64,000 nt of DNA from Halomonas cupida (lineage in GTDB: Bacteria > Pseudomonadota > Gammaproteobacteria > Pseudomonadales > Halomonadaceae): NCBI RefSeq assembly GCF_900142755.1, contig NZ_FRCA01000002.1:62001-126000 (forward strand), written 5' to 3'. Below are positions 18,082 to 29,136 of the stretch, piece after piece. Both the position numbers and the translations under genes were made by a program. The notes beneath the pieces are model-generated. The model did not search any database and had not been told where the DNA came from. It worked only from the letters and a program-made list of their open reading frames with translations. Position 1 is the stretch's first letter, and each line of letters opens with the position of its first letter.

Positions 18082-18177
18082 AGCTCGTAGCTCGTAGCTC
18101 GTAGCTCGTAGCTCGTAGCTCGTAGCTCGTAGCTCGTAGCTCGTAGCTCGTAGCTCGTAGCTCGTAGCTCGTAGCTC
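18082..18177 (+). repeat. Tandem 7-bp array, AGCTCGT x13.7
   Basis: Ninety-six bases of perfect AGCTCGT repeats (13 full units plus 5 bases), ending 31 bp before the thiC start. Arrays of perfect short units are prone to copy-number change. Confidence 0.95.
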
Positions 18178-18196
18178 AAACAACCATAACCCCTGA

Positions 18197-20149
<1,953 letters not shown>

Positions 20150-20170
20150 GCGGTCCAGCGGACACTGAAA

Positions 20171-20202
20171 AGCCGGCCCCGGCGCTCACGACGGGGCCGG
20201 CT
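20171..20202 (+). terminator. Probable terminator hairpin after thiC
   Basis: AGCCGGCCCC and GGGGCCGGCT form a perfect 10-bp stem with a 12-base loop, 21 bp after the thiC stop. No T-run follows. Confidence 0.55.
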
Positions 20203-20291
20203 GCAGCCCACCTGACGCCCCCTTCTCACGGAAGCTCTATCAGATCACGGCAGTTCTACTGGAGCACGGAAGTTCTACCAGAGCCCCTGTT

Positions 20292-20305
20292 TAGACTAAA
20301 GTCTA
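20292..20305. promoter_or_regulatory. Perfect palindrome TAGACT-AA-AGTCTA upstream of ackA
   Basis: A 6-2-6 inverted repeat in the AT-rich part of the ackA upstream region. Its size and position suit a dimeric regulator's operator, but I cannot name the protein. Confidence 0.4.
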
Positions 20306-20486
20306 GTAAAACAATACTCGCACTTGATACACATCATTGGCAGCGCACTCTCCTTGCTGCAGCGCCATCACTACCCCTCCCGGTCAATTCTGACCTCTGT
20401 GTGGAGGTGATAGATTCCGCGCCATCCCCCTGTATTCAACAGCCTCGACTACATTACTTGTCAGCTGTTGTCCTTCTGGAGATGGC

Positions 20487-21704
20487 ATGAACGGTTCCAT
20501 ACTCGTCGTCAACTGCGGCTCGTCCTCTATCAAGTTTGCACTGGTTCCACAGCAGTCCGGCCAGCCTCGTCTCAGTGGTCTGGTTGAGCGACTCGGGGCC
20601 TCGGACCCGGGGTTGAAGTTCACCGATGAAAACGGGAACAAGCACCAGTTCCCACTGCCCGGAGCCGACCACGCTTCGGCCATGCAGGCTATCCTCGAGC
20701 ACCTCGGCGACCGTCAGCCCCGAGCCATCGGCCATCGAGTGGTGCATGGCGGCGAGCGCTTCAAGAGTGCCACCCTGATCAACGAGGAAGTCATCGACAG
20801 CATCAAGCAGTGCGCTTCACTGGCGCCATTGCATAATCCCGCCAATCTCGAAGGCATCAGGGCTACCCGCCTGTTGTTCCCGGACCTGCCTCAGGTCGCG
20901 GTGTTCGACACCGCCTTCCATCAGACCATGCCCGAGCATGCCTACCGCTATGCGATTCCCACCGAGCTGTATCGCGAGCATGGCATTCGCCGCTACGGTT
21001 TCCATGGCACCAGTCATGCCTATATCGCCGAACGCCTTGGTGAGTTGAGCGTACATGGCCATGGCGGCTGGATCATTGCCCACCTCGGTAACGGCTGCTC
21101 TGCCACCGCCGTCTGGCAAGGTCGGAGCCTGGACACCAGCATGGGTATGACCCCGCTGGAAGGTCTCGTCATGGGGACCCGCAGCGGTGATGTCGATCCG
21201 GGGCTGCACCTGCATCTGGCCAACCAGTGTGGCTGGAGTGTCGAGCAGATCGATCAGATGCTCAACAAGCACAGCGGTTTGATGGGCCTATCCGGCCTTT
21301 CACCCGATATGCGAGACCTGGAGCAGGCCGCTGGAGACGGGCACAGCGGTGCCCGTCTGGCACTGGATGTATTCTGCTATCGTCTGGCCCGGACCATGGC
21401 GGCACTGTCCTGCGCCTTGCCGCAACTCGACGGCATTGCCTTCACCGGAGGCATCGGCGAGAACTCACCTCTGATTCGTTCCCGGGCACTGTCGATGATG
21501 GCGGCACTGGGTCCCCGCCTTTCCGACATAGCCAACGACAACCTTGCCCGCGGCAGAGAAGGCCGTATCGATCTGGCCAGCGACACCGGCTCACCCGAGA
21601 TCTGGGTGATCCCCACCGATGAGGAAGGTCGCATCGCACGCGAGACCGCTGAACTCGTTGAGTTCCAACCCTATTTGGATTTCCACCCAGAGGCCTCGGC
21701 ATGA
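20487..21704 (+). CDS. ackA: Acetate kinase AckA
   Basis: 405 residues. It interconverts acetyl phosphate plus ADP with acetate plus ATP. The ASKHA-fold motifs are present: VVNCGSSSIKFAL near the N-terminus, IGHRVVHGGERF, YGFHGTSHAYIAERLGEL, IIAHLGNGCSATAV and FTGGIGENSPLIR. A GGAG site lies 5 bases before the ATG. The gene overlaps pta by four bases (ATGA), so the two are translationally coupled. In this window acetyl phosphate could come both from Pta and from Xsc. Confidence 0.96.
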   Translation: MNGSILVVNCGSSSIKFALVPQQSGQPRLSGLVERLGASDPGLKFTDENGNKHQFPLPGADHASAMQAILEHLGDRQPRAIGHRVVHGGERFKSATLINEEVIDSIKQCASLAPLHNPANLEGIRATRLLFPDLPQVAVFDTAFHQTMPEHAYRYAIPTELYREHGIRRYGFHGTSHAYIAERLGELSVHGHGGWIIAHLGNGCSATAVWQGRSLDTSMGMTPLEGLVMGTRSGDVDPGLHLHLANQCGWSVEQIDQMLNKHSGLMGLSGLSPDMRDLEQAAGDGHSGARLALDVFCYRLARTMAALSCALPQLDGIAFTGGIGENSPLIRSRALSMMAALGPRLSDIANDNLARGREGRIDLASDTGSPEIWVIPTDEEGRIARETAELVEFQPYLDFHPEASA

Positions 21705-23860
21705 ACACCACCCTCAGCCCACGAACGCTACTGCTGATTCCGGTGGATGAAGGCGTTGCCCTGACCTCCTGCAGTCTGGGGTTGATGCGCGGCGTCGACT
21801 CCATGGGACTGAAAGGCGCTTTTCTCCAACCTTTCTGTCAGGCCATTTCAGACTGTCAGGGGGAGCGCTCGCGTACCCTGATCGCCAACACCCTGGGAGT
21901 GAACTCACCCAAGCCAGTGGACCGCATCACCCTTGAGCGGATGCTCAACCAGGGCGATCGCGACACCCTGCTGGAAATGGCTGTCGAACGCCACTCCCAT
22001 GTGCTGCAGCCCAGCCAGAGCGAGCCACCCTCCGTAGTGTTGGTGGAAGGTCTTTGTCCCAGCTCACAGTCCTCCTATGCGTTCGATCTCAACGTCCAGT
22101 TGGCACTGGCACTGGATGCCCAAGTGGTACTGGTAGCGGACGGCCAGACCGGCAACTCACGCGAACTGGTCGAGCGTGTCAGCATGCACACCAGCAGCAT
22201 CAACGCCTTTGGCGCCAACCTGGTCTGTGGCGTGATGCTGATGCGTCTACCGTCGCTTGATGGCAGCAGGACGGATGAGCCGACACAGCTTGCCGCCGCC
22301 GGTGATCAGGCCCAGAAGCTGGGCCGGCAATGGCAACAGAAACTGTTCGAGGATGGCGGCCTCAACCTGCCGGTCGTTGCCGCGGTACCCTGGCACGCAG
22401 CACTGAGCGCCCCGCGGGTTCTCGATATTGCGCGGGCGTTGGGTGCCGACATTCTGCACGAAGGTGAAGCCAGCCGACGTCGTGTCACCGGCATCACCCT
22501 TGGCGCTCGCAAGGCCGAACATCAGCTCCATGCCCTGCGACCCGGACAGTTGATCGTGTCACCTGGTGATCGCGATGACACGCTGCTGGCCGCCGCACTG
22601 GCCACCATGAATGGCATCAAGCTCGGCGGCTTGCTGCTCACTCATAGTGAAATCCCCAGCCGTGCACTGATTGAGTTCTGCCGCCCGGCACTCGACTGCG
22701 GTCTGCCGGTACTGTCGATCAGTGATGACAGTTATTCCGCGGTCAAGCGTCTGGCCGAACTGCCCAACCATATCCCTAGTGACGACCCCGAGCGTGCCGA
22801 AACCGTGGCCCGCTTCATCGATGACCACCTCGACCGTAACTGGATCACCCAATGGGTGCACACCGATGCCCAGCGTCGTCTGTCACCATCGGCCTTCCGC
22901 CATCAACTGGTCTCACTGGCCCAGCAACAGCGTCGCCGCATCGTGCTTCCTGAGGGCACCGAACCACGTACACTCGAAGCTGCGGTCATCTGTCAGCGCC
23001 GTGGTATCGCCGACTGTGTGCTGCTCGGCAAGCGCCAGGAAATCCTTGATGTCGCCGCCGCTCGCGGTCTGGAGCTACCCGAGGATCTGTCATTGGTGGA
23101 CCCGGACGAGGTGCGCGGCAACTTCATCGCGCCCATGGTCGAGCGTCGTCGTGGCAAGCTCAACGAGTTGACCGCCGAAGCCCAACTTCAGGACAGTGTG
23201 GTGCTCGGCACCATGATGCTTGCCGAAGGCGACGTCGACGGGCTCGTCTCCGGTGCCATCCATACCACCGCCAATACCGTGCGCCCGGCCTTTCAGTTGA
23301 TCAAGACCGCTCCCGGCTACAACCAGGTGTCGTCGATCTTCTTCATGCTGCTGCCGGATCAGGTGGTGGTCTACGGTGACTGCGCCATCAACCCGGATCC
23401 CGATGCCGAAACCCTGGCCGAGATTGCCCTGCAGAGCGCCGCCTCCGCCGAAGCCTTCGGCATAGAACCTCGGGTGGCGATGATCAGCTACTCCACCGGC
23501 GAATCGGGTACCGGTGCCGACGTCGACAAGGTTCGCGAAGCGACACGCATTGCCCGCGAGCGCGCTCCACATCTGGCCATCGACGGTCCTCTGCAGTACG
23601 ACGCCGCCGCCATTGCCAGCGTCGGCAGGCAGAAGGCACCGGACTCACCGGTGGCCGGTCGCGCCACAGTGTTCGTGTTCCCCGATCTGAATACCGGCAA
23701 CACCACCTACAAGGCAGTGCAGCGTAGTGCCCGCGTGATCAGCATCGGCCCCATGCTTCAGGGCCTCAATAAACCGGTCAACGACCTGTCCCGCGGCGCT
23801 CTGGTCGACGATATCGTCTATACCATCGCGCTGACCGCCATCCAGGCCAACCAGCGCTGA
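21701..23860 (+). CDS. pta: Phosphate acetyltransferase Pta (long form)
   Basis: 719 residues, the long enterobacterial-type form. The N-terminal ~350 residues form the DethioBiotin-synthetase-like and DRTGG regulatory domains (LLIPVDEGVALTSCSLGL; LRPGQLIVSPGDRDD). The C-terminal ~330 residues are the catalytic PTA_PTB domain, with RRRIVLPEGTEPRTLEAA, GAIHTTANTVRPAFQLIKTAPG, ISYSTGESGTGADVDKV and FPDLNTGNTTYKAVQR. It interconverts acetyl-CoA and acetyl phosphate. A second, short Pta lies at 53716-54732 next to xsc, so the window has two paralogues with probably different roles. Confidence 0.95.
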   Translation: MNTTLSPRTLLLIPVDEGVALTSCSLGLMRGVDSMGLKGAFLQPFCQAISDCQGERSRTLIANTLGVNSPKPVDRITLERMLNQGDRDTLLEMAVERHSHVLQPSQSEPPSVVLVEGLCPSSQSSYAFDLNVQLALALDAQVVLVADGQTGNSRELVERVSMHTSSINAFGANLVCGVMLMRLPSLDGSRTDEPTQLAAAGDQAQKLGRQWQQKLFEDGGLNLPVVAAVPWHAALSAPRVLDIARALGADILHEGEASRRRVTGITLGARKAEHQLHALRPGQLIVSPGDRDDTLLAAALATMNGIKLGGLLLTHSEIPSRALIEFCRPALDCGLPVLSISDDSYSAVKRLAELPNHIPSDDPERAETVARFIDDHLDRNWITQWVHTDAQRRLSPSAFRHQLVSLAQQQRRRIVLPEGTEPRTLEAAVICQRRGIADCVLLGKRQEILDVAAARGLELPEDLSLVDPDEVRGNFIAPMVERRRGKLNELTAEAQLQDSVVLGTMMLAEGDVDGLVSGAIHTTANTVRPAFQLIKTAPGYNQVSSIFFMLLPDQVVVYGDCAINPDPDAETLAEIALQSAASAEAFGIEPRVAMISYSTGESGTGADVDKVREATRIARERAPHLAIDGPLQYDAAAIASVGRQKAPDSPVAGRATVFVFPDLNTGNTTYKAVQRSARVISIGPMLQGLNKPVNDLSRGALVDDIVYTIALTAIQANQR

Positions 23861-23872
23861 TCCAGTTGCCTT

Positions 23873-23905
23873 CCGCCAATCCGGTCATACCTGCCGGGTT
23901 GGCGG
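23873..23905 (+). terminator. Hairpin after pta, probable terminator
   Basis: CCGCCAATCCGG and CCGGGTTGGCGG pair over 12 bp with one G-T, 12 bp after the pta stop. There is no clear T-run. Confidence 0.5.
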
Positions 23906-24073
23906 GGGCTCTCCACCTGGCATCACCACTCCCCTCTGTCTGCACGGCTCTCTGTCTCTCCCCCCTCATTTCGACAACTTCTCAATAAGTGAGACGAATT
24001 TACCTTTTAGTCTCGCTATGCTCAGCCGTAGCTCTCATCAACTCCCTGACCAACGACTCAGCAGGCCACTGTC

Positions 24074-24853
24074 ATGCCGCAACCCGGCCCCTCAACGCTG
24101 CACCGTGCCATGCAACTGCTGCAGATCACTGCCGCCTGTGGTTATCGCGGTGCCGGGATTGACGACTACATGGATGGCACTGGGCTCAGCCGTCCTACCG
24201 CCTACCGTTTGCTCAAGGGCCTCAGGTCACAGGGCTTCCTGCGCAATGGGCCGATCCGCGGTCGCTATCTGCTCGGCTATGAATTGCTGGTACTCGGCGC
24301 TCAAGCCGGCAATGGCTCCGGCCTGCGTGACCTGGCTCGCCCCCGCTTGCTGTCACTGGCCCAGCGTCTGGGCGACAGCTTCTACCTGTTTGCCCGTGAT
24401 GGCATTCATGCGGTGTGTCTGGAAGTCCAGAACGGCGAATACCCGGTCGGCAGTTTCGTTCGGGCCACCGGCGGACGCGTTCCGCTGGGCGTCGGTCAGG
24501 CATCGATTGCCCTGATGGCGTACCTGGAACCCGCCGAGCGACGCACCATCCTTCAGCACAGTCAGGCCCAGTTGAAGTCTGATTACCGGATCTCGGCGCA
24601 GGACGTCGAGGATGAAATCGCCTTTCTTCATCAACATGGTTATGCCCGTGGCGTCGAAGGCAGTCAGCTCCCCGAGTACGGGGGACTGGCGGTGCCGATA
24701 CTCGACCATAGCGGCCACCCACTGGGTGCCCTGAGCTGCTCTCTGCTCAAGTCGCGCACGACCGAAGAGCACCTCGCCGAGGTTCTCGATGCCATGCGCG
24801 ACGCTGCTCGGGACATGGTCAAGGAAGCCCACAGTCTGCTGTATCTGGAGTAA
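24074..24853 (+). CDS. IclR-family transcriptional regulator
   Basis: 259 residues. N-terminal winged helix (residues ~5-65: LHRAMQLLQITAACG, then LSRPTAYRLLKGLRSQGFL) and C-terminal IclR effector domain (LGDSFYLFARDGIHAVCLEVQ, PLGVGQASIALMAYL, PEYGGLAVPILDHSGHPLGALSCSL). It is followed 22 bp later by an FAD oxidoreductase and an NhaC transporter on the same strand, which it likely regulates. It is more distant from the two other IclR proteins in the window than they are from each other. Confidence 0.9.
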   Translation: MPQPGPSTLHRAMQLLQITAACGYRGAGIDDYMDGTGLSRPTAYRLLKGLRSQGFLRNGPIRGRYLLGYELLVLGAQAGNGSGLRDLARPRLLSLAQRLGDSFYLFARDGIHAVCLEVQNGEYPVGSFVRATGGRVPLGVGQASIALMAYLEPAERRTILQHSQAQLKSDYRISAQDVEDEIAFLHQHGYARGVEGSQLPEYGGLAVPILDHSGHPLGALSCSLLKSRTTEEHLAEVLDAMRDAARDMVKEAHSLLYLE

Positions 24854-24875
24854 CTCCCCCGGAGCCCCTGTTCAC

Positions 24876-26165
24876 ATGCCACAACCGACTCATCCCGCAC
24901 ATCAGCACCCCTGCGGCTGGAACGCTCAACTACCGCCACGCAGTGCCACGCCCGCCTTGAATGGCGGCGCACAAGCCGATGTGGTGATCATCGGCGCGGG
25001 CTTTACCGGCGTCGCCGCGGCCCGCCGCTGGCACCAGGTTCGCCCCGATGATCGTATCGTGCTGCTCGATGCCGAGACCCTGGGCGAAGGCAGCCCGGGG
25101 CGCAACTCCGGATTCATGCTGGAAGTCGCCCTGGCCAACGATGCCTCACCGGACCAACTCGAGCGCATGTCCCGGCTCAATACCCTGAGCCGCAGGACCA
25201 TGACCCTTTTGCGTCGGCTGGTCGAGGAGCACGCCATCGACTGCCAGTTTGAGCACAGCGGTACCTTCCGCGGTGCACGCAGTGATATTGGACGACGCGC
25301 CCTCGATCGCTATGCCGCCTTTCTGCAGGCAGCCGAGCTACCGCATCACTGGCTGAGCGCCGAGCAGATGCATCAACATATCGGCACCCACTACTACCGC
25401 CATGGCATCTACTCACCGGACTGCTCACTGGTTCAGCCGGCGGCGTTGATACGCGGTCTTGTCGATGCCCTCTCCCCCGACATCACCCTGTACGAGAACA
25501 GCCCGGCAACCTCGGTAGTCCGCCATGGCAGGCAGTGGCTCGTCACCACTGACGACGGTGAAGTTCAGGCTCCTCGTGTACTGCTGGCCAACAATGCCTT
25601 TGCCCGCGCCCTGGGCGCCGACCGCTCGCGCTTGACCGCCATCTATACCTACGCCGCCGTCACCGAGGTGCTCGACCAGGCCACTCGCGACAGACTGATG
25701 CCCCGGCAGTGGGGCCTGCTGCCGGCCCACCGGCTCGGCTGCACCCTGCGCTCCACAGCAGACGGTCGCCTGATGATCCGCTCGCGTTACAGCTATGAGC
25801 GGGAAGAAGACAACGGCCGGATCGAGCAGAAGCTGCTCGACAGCCTGCACCGACGCTATCCGAACCTCGATATCTCGGGCTTCGATGCGAGCTGGGGAGG
25901 CAGTACGGGATTGACCCATAACGGAGCTCCCCTGTGGGGACAGATCCAGCCCGGTCTGTTTGTTTCCGCCGGCTGCAACGGCGGTGGCATCGTCAAGGGC
26001 ACCTTCCTGGGAGACGCACTGGCACGCCTGGCGCTGGATCAGGACGTCGAGGACATCGACTCACTGTTCGGGCGCGCCGACTGGATGCCCCCCGAGCCGT
26101 TCCGACGCGGAGCCTTCCACCTCATCGCCGCCTGGGAGCGACGCCGCGCAGCGCCAGAAACCTGA
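24876..26165 (+). CDS. FAD-dependent oxidoreductase (DAO family, amine/amino-acid type)
   Basis: 429 residues. The dinucleotide-binding fold is at about residues 28-60 (ADVVIIGAGFTGVAAAR, then the acidic end of strand 2 LLDAE). GSPGRNSGFMLEV follows, as in gamma-glutamylputrescine oxidase (PuuB/OrdL) relatives, and a C-terminal second FAD segment is seen (GLFVSAGCNGGGIVKGTFLG). It should oxidise a primary or secondary amine or an amino acid. The ATG at 24876 matches GGAG upstream; the longer frame overlaps the iclR gene. It sits between an IclR regulator and an NhaC-type transporter, suggesting uptake and oxidation of one compound, which I cannot identify. Confidence 0.83.
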   Translation: MPQPTHPAHQHPCGWNAQLPPRSATPALNGGAQADVVIIGAGFTGVAAARRWHQVRPDDRIVLLDAETLGEGSPGRNSGFMLEVALANDASPDQLERMSRLNTLSRRTMTLLRRLVEEHAIDCQFEHSGTFRGARSDIGRRALDRYAAFLQAAELPHHWLSAEQMHQHIGTHYYRHGIYSPDCSLVQPAALIRGLVDALSPDITLYENSPATSVVRHGRQWLVTTDDGEVQAPRVLLANNAFARALGADRSRLTAIYTYAAVTEVLDQATRDRLMPRQWGLLPAHRLGCTLRSTADGRLMIRSRYSYEREEDNGRIEQKLLDSLHRRYPNLDISGFDASWGGSTGLTHNGAPLWGQIQPGLFVSAGCNGGGIVKGTFLGDALARLALDQDVEDIDSLFGRADWMPPEPFRRGAFHLIAAWERRRAAPET

Positions 26166-26222
26166 ATCGTCGCACCACACTCAGCTCTTCCTTACTGTCC
26201 ACGACAATAACAAGGACCACTC

Positions 26223-27629
26223 ATGGAACCACAAGACCACTTCGGCCTGATGTCGATCATGCCGGCCGCCATTGCCATCATCCTCGCCTTCGTCACCCGC
26301 AATACCGTGTTCTCGCTGGCTGTGGCCTGCTTCGCTGGCGTCCTCGCCATCGGCAACGGCCTGATGGGCTTCCCGACCCTGCTCAAGGAAACGCTCGGTA
26401 CCACCAGCTTTTCCTGGATACTGTTGCTTGAGCTGTTCATCGGCACCGTGATCGCCTTCTTCCAGAGAACGGGCGCAATCCAGAACTTCTCCGCCTGGGT
26501 GGCGCGCCGCAAACTGTCGCGTGTGCGTGTCCAGCTTGTCGGCTGGTTCATGGGCATGTTCGTGTTCTTCAGCGACTACTTCAGTCCGTTGTTTGTCGGC
26601 GCCACAACGCGTGGACTGACCGACCGCTACCATGTCTCGCGCGAGAAGCTGGCCTATATCGCCGACTCCACGTCAGCGCCGGTCAGCGTGCTGGTCCCGA
26701 TTACCGGCTGGGCGGTATTCATCGCCGGTCTGCTGATCGGTATCGGTCCCATCGAGAATGCCGAACAGGCCATGTCCGTGTTCGTACACGCCATTCCGTT
26801 CAACATCTATGCCTGGCTATCGGTGGCACTGGTCGGCTTGATCATCATTGGCGTGGTGCCGCTGTTTGGGCCAATGAAGAAGGCCGAGCGCCGCGCCATC
26901 GAGGAAGGCAAGGTGTTGCGCGACGGTGCCGAGCCGCTGATGGGCGAGGAACTGACCGACATCACGCCTTACCCCGGCGTCAAGACCAGCCTGCTGGTGA
27001 ACTTCTTCATGCCCGTTCTGGTGGTGATCAGCATTGCCGTGGGTACCTTCATCGTAATGGGGTCAGCCAAGACCATGGAGGCCTTCCTCGCCGCAGCGGT
27101 GTTCCTGGGGGTCTGCATGCGCCTGCAGGGCATTCCGTTCAATGACATCATGAAGACCGCCACGGCGGGCATGAAGGGTGTGATGCCGGCCATCATCATT
27201 CTGGCTCTAGCCTATTCGCTCAACCAGCTGTCCAAGGACATGGGCACCGCCGACTATATCGTCGAAGCCACCCAAGCCTGGCTGACACCGGCGCTGCTGC
27301 CGGCGCTGACCTTCCTCATCGCCGCCATCATTGCCTTCTCCACCGGTACCTCCTGGGGCACCTTTGCCATCATGGTGCCGCTGTCAGTACCGGTGGCCTT
27401 TACCTTCAGCGACAACGAGGTCACTTACCTGGTCTATGCCACTCTCGCCGCCGTCGCCGGTGGTGGTGTCTTCGGTGACCACTGCTCCCCCCTGTCGGAC
27501 ACCTCGGTACTGGCCTCGACTGGCGCGGCCTCGGACCACATCGACCATATCAAGACCCAGATTCCCTTCGCGCTGCTGGCAGCCGTTATGGCTCTGGCCA
27601 GCTATATCGTCATCGGTGCCATGCTCTAA
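26223..27629 (+). CDS. NhaC-family Na+/H+ antiporter (or Na+-coupled amino-acid exchanger)
   Basis: 468 residues with about 11 membrane helices. The family signature GDHCSPLSDTSVLAS near the C-terminus is clear, and an earlier duplicated element reads SDYFSPLFVGATTRGLTDRY. TSAPVSVLVPITGW and STGTSWGTFAIMVPLSVPVA are also typical. AAGGA lies six bases before the ATG. NhaC members include both proton antiporters and metabolite exchangers such as the malate/lactate type. Position after an FAD amine oxidase and an IclR regulator favours a metabolite role, but salt homeostasis in a halophile is equally plausible. Confidence 0.85.
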   Translation: MEPQDHFGLMSIMPAAIAIILAFVTRNTVFSLAVACFAGVLAIGNGLMGFPTLLKETLGTTSFSWILLLELFIGTVIAFFQRTGAIQNFSAWVARRKLSRVRVQLVGWFMGMFVFFSDYFSPLFVGATTRGLTDRYHVSREKLAYIADSTSAPVSVLVPITGWAVFIAGLLIGIGPIENAEQAMSVFVHAIPFNIYAWLSVALVGLIIIGVVPLFGPMKKAERRAIEEGKVLRDGAEPLMGEELTDITPYPGVKTSLLVNFFMPVLVVISIAVGTFIVMGSAKTMEAFLAAAVFLGVCMRLQGIPFNDIMKTATAGMKGVMPAIIILALAYSLNQLSKDMGTADYIVEATQAWLTPALLPALTFLIAAIIAFSTGTSWGTFAIMVPLSVPVAFTFSDNEVTYLVYATLAAVAGGGVFGDHCSPLSDTSVLASTGAASDHIDHIKTQIPFALLAAVMALASYIVIGAML

Positions 27630-27681
27630 CCAGGCGACCCATCGAAAACCAGGCAATCCACCGAACGACGCCATACTTCCT

Positions 27682-27708
27682 ATCGCCATGGCCCTCGGCC
27701 ATGGCGAT
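27682..27708. terminator. Bidirectional terminator hairpin between nhaC-type and yeiH-type genes
   Basis: ATCGCCATGGCC and GGCCATGGCGAT form a perfect 12-bp stem with a 3-base loop between the two convergent genes. Confidence 0.65.
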
Positions 27709-27725
27709 GATCTTGCCGTTCAGGC

Positions 27726-28787
27726 CTACCAGTCCGCGACTCCGCTATACAGACACACCAGCACCACACCCAACAGGAACAGCGTCTCCGCCGCCATCAG
27801 GATCACCGGTTTCCACCCCACCACAGCAAGCTTCTGGAACGACGTCTTGATGCCCAATGCGGCAATGGCCGTGACCAGACACCAGCGTGACAGATCGGTC
27901 ATGGCTTCTGTCATCACCTGAGGAATGACACCCAGGCTGTTGATCAGCACCAGTACGACAAAGGCGACCAGAAAGGCAGGGAACATCGGCACCTTACCGC
28001 CTTCGGTCTCGCCTCGTGCACGCCGGAACAACAACATGAATACCATCACCGCCGGCACCAGCATGGCCACACGCAGCAGCTTGACGAAGGTCGAGACATC
28101 ACCGGTCTGGTCCGAAATCATATAGCCCGCCCCAACCACCTGCGCAACGTCATGGATGGTGCCACCAAGGAAGATACCCGCTTCGGTCTCCGACAGACCC
28201 AAGGCCCCGACCAGCAAGGGATAAAGCACCATCGCTGCCGTCGACAGTGTCGTGACACCGACCACAGTGAGGATGGTATTACGCTCGGATTCTTCACTAC
28301 GGGGCATTGCCGCCGATAGTGCCATGGCAGCCGACGCACCACAGATCGCCACCGAACCGCCCGTCAGTAACCCCAGGTCGCGGGACACGCCCAACAATCG
28401 AGCAAGCACAGCCCCCATGGCAATGGTCAGCACCACTCCTGCCACTACGGTCAGTACAGGCCCTATCCCCAGCGCTGCAACCTGCTCGAGGGTGATTCTG
28501 ACCCCCAGCAGAGCCACGCCCAGACGCAGGATGGTCCGTGCAGCGAATTCGATACCGGCCAGACATGGGCCCTGTTCGCTGAGGAAATGCAGCGACATGC
28601 CAAACAACAGAGCATACAGAAGTGTCGGACCGCCATAGTGGTCGGCAATGAAGGTCGTTGCCAGGGCGATGGTGATGCAGATCAGTACCCCCGGCATACG
28701 TTGGCGGGCGGATGCACCGTGCCTGCGCCAGCCTCGGAGTGAAAGCGCATGGGACTTGCTCATGGCGGGAGTCTCTGGTTGCGGCAT
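27726..28787 (-). CDS. YeiH/UPF0324-family membrane protein, putative sulfite/sulfate exporter (TauZ/SuyZ-like)
   Basis: 353 residues with about ten helices. Family motifs include LLYALLFGMSLHFL, RLGVALLGVRITLEQ, LTGGSVAICGASAAMAL (the conserved G-x-S-I-C-G-x-S-A), GIFLGGTIHDVAQVVGAGY and AALGIKTSFQKL. Members of this family (PF03601) are found in sulfonate-degradation loci as TauZ or SuyZ and are proposed to export sulfite or sulfate. The ATG at 28787 has AGAGG upstream; a longer frame to 29177 runs into intergenic DNA. It lies downstream of the GMC dehydrogenase on the same strand, which fits an isethionate locus. The export role is inference from context. Confidence 0.75.
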   Translation of the reverse strand: MPQPETPAMSKSHALSLRGWRRHGASARQRMPGVLICITIALATTFIADHYGGPTLLYALLFGMSLHFLSEQGPCLAGIEFAARTILRLGVALLGVRITLEQVAALGIGPVLTVVAGVVLTIAMGAVLARLLGVSRDLGLLTGGSVAICGASAAMALSAAMPRSEESERNTILTVVGVTTLSTAAMVLYPLLVGALGLSETEAGIFLGGTIHDVAQVVGAGYMISDQTGDVSTFVKLLRVAMLVPAVMVFMLLFRRARGETEGGKVPMFPAFLVAFVVLVLINSLGVIPQVMTEAMTDLSRWCLVTAIAALGIKTSFQKLAVVGWKPVILMAAETLFLLGVVLVCLYSGVADW

Positions 28788-29136
28788 GATGAAAACCTCT
28801 TCGGTGTGGTGTCCCACAAGTTGGCATGATGTCAGCGCGTCATACCGGATCGTTGGCCAGGCGCCGCTTGCAGGGAATGGCGCCACCCTTGCCAAAAGCG
28901 GCAACACCGCCAACGGTCCGATATGGCGCGCCCTCCGGGAGTCATCAGGCGCCGCTGGTACTGTGTTGCGTCCCTGGTCCATATAGCCGATATGAACTAC
29001 GCTCCACGCCTTGTCCCAGCGACGCCTGATGGCTCTGAAATATGATGAACTTGTGGGACGCCACACCAGGCATTGGCTCGCTTTCGATCCTGTGGCAATC
29101 CCTCTCGATGAATTAGAACCAGTCGCGGGTCGTGCA
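28788..29136. other. Intergenic region upstream of the yeiH-type gene
   Basis: 349 bp without a credible gene. It holds a widely spaced inverted repeat of 20 bases with one mismatch: GGTGTGGTGTCCCACAAGTT at 28803-28822 and its complement at 29048-29067. Confidence 0.55.

Larger units (their letters stand above)
20150..20486. other. Intergenic region between thiC and ackA
   Basis: 337 bp holding the thiC hairpin (20171-20202) and a palindrome (20292-20305) in an AT-richer stretch likely to contain the ackA promoter. No gene seen. Confidence 0.6.

Noticed and set aside
18082-18177. Possible CRISPR array
   Set aside because: The units are 7 bp, perfectly tandem and without spacers; no cas gene is in the window.
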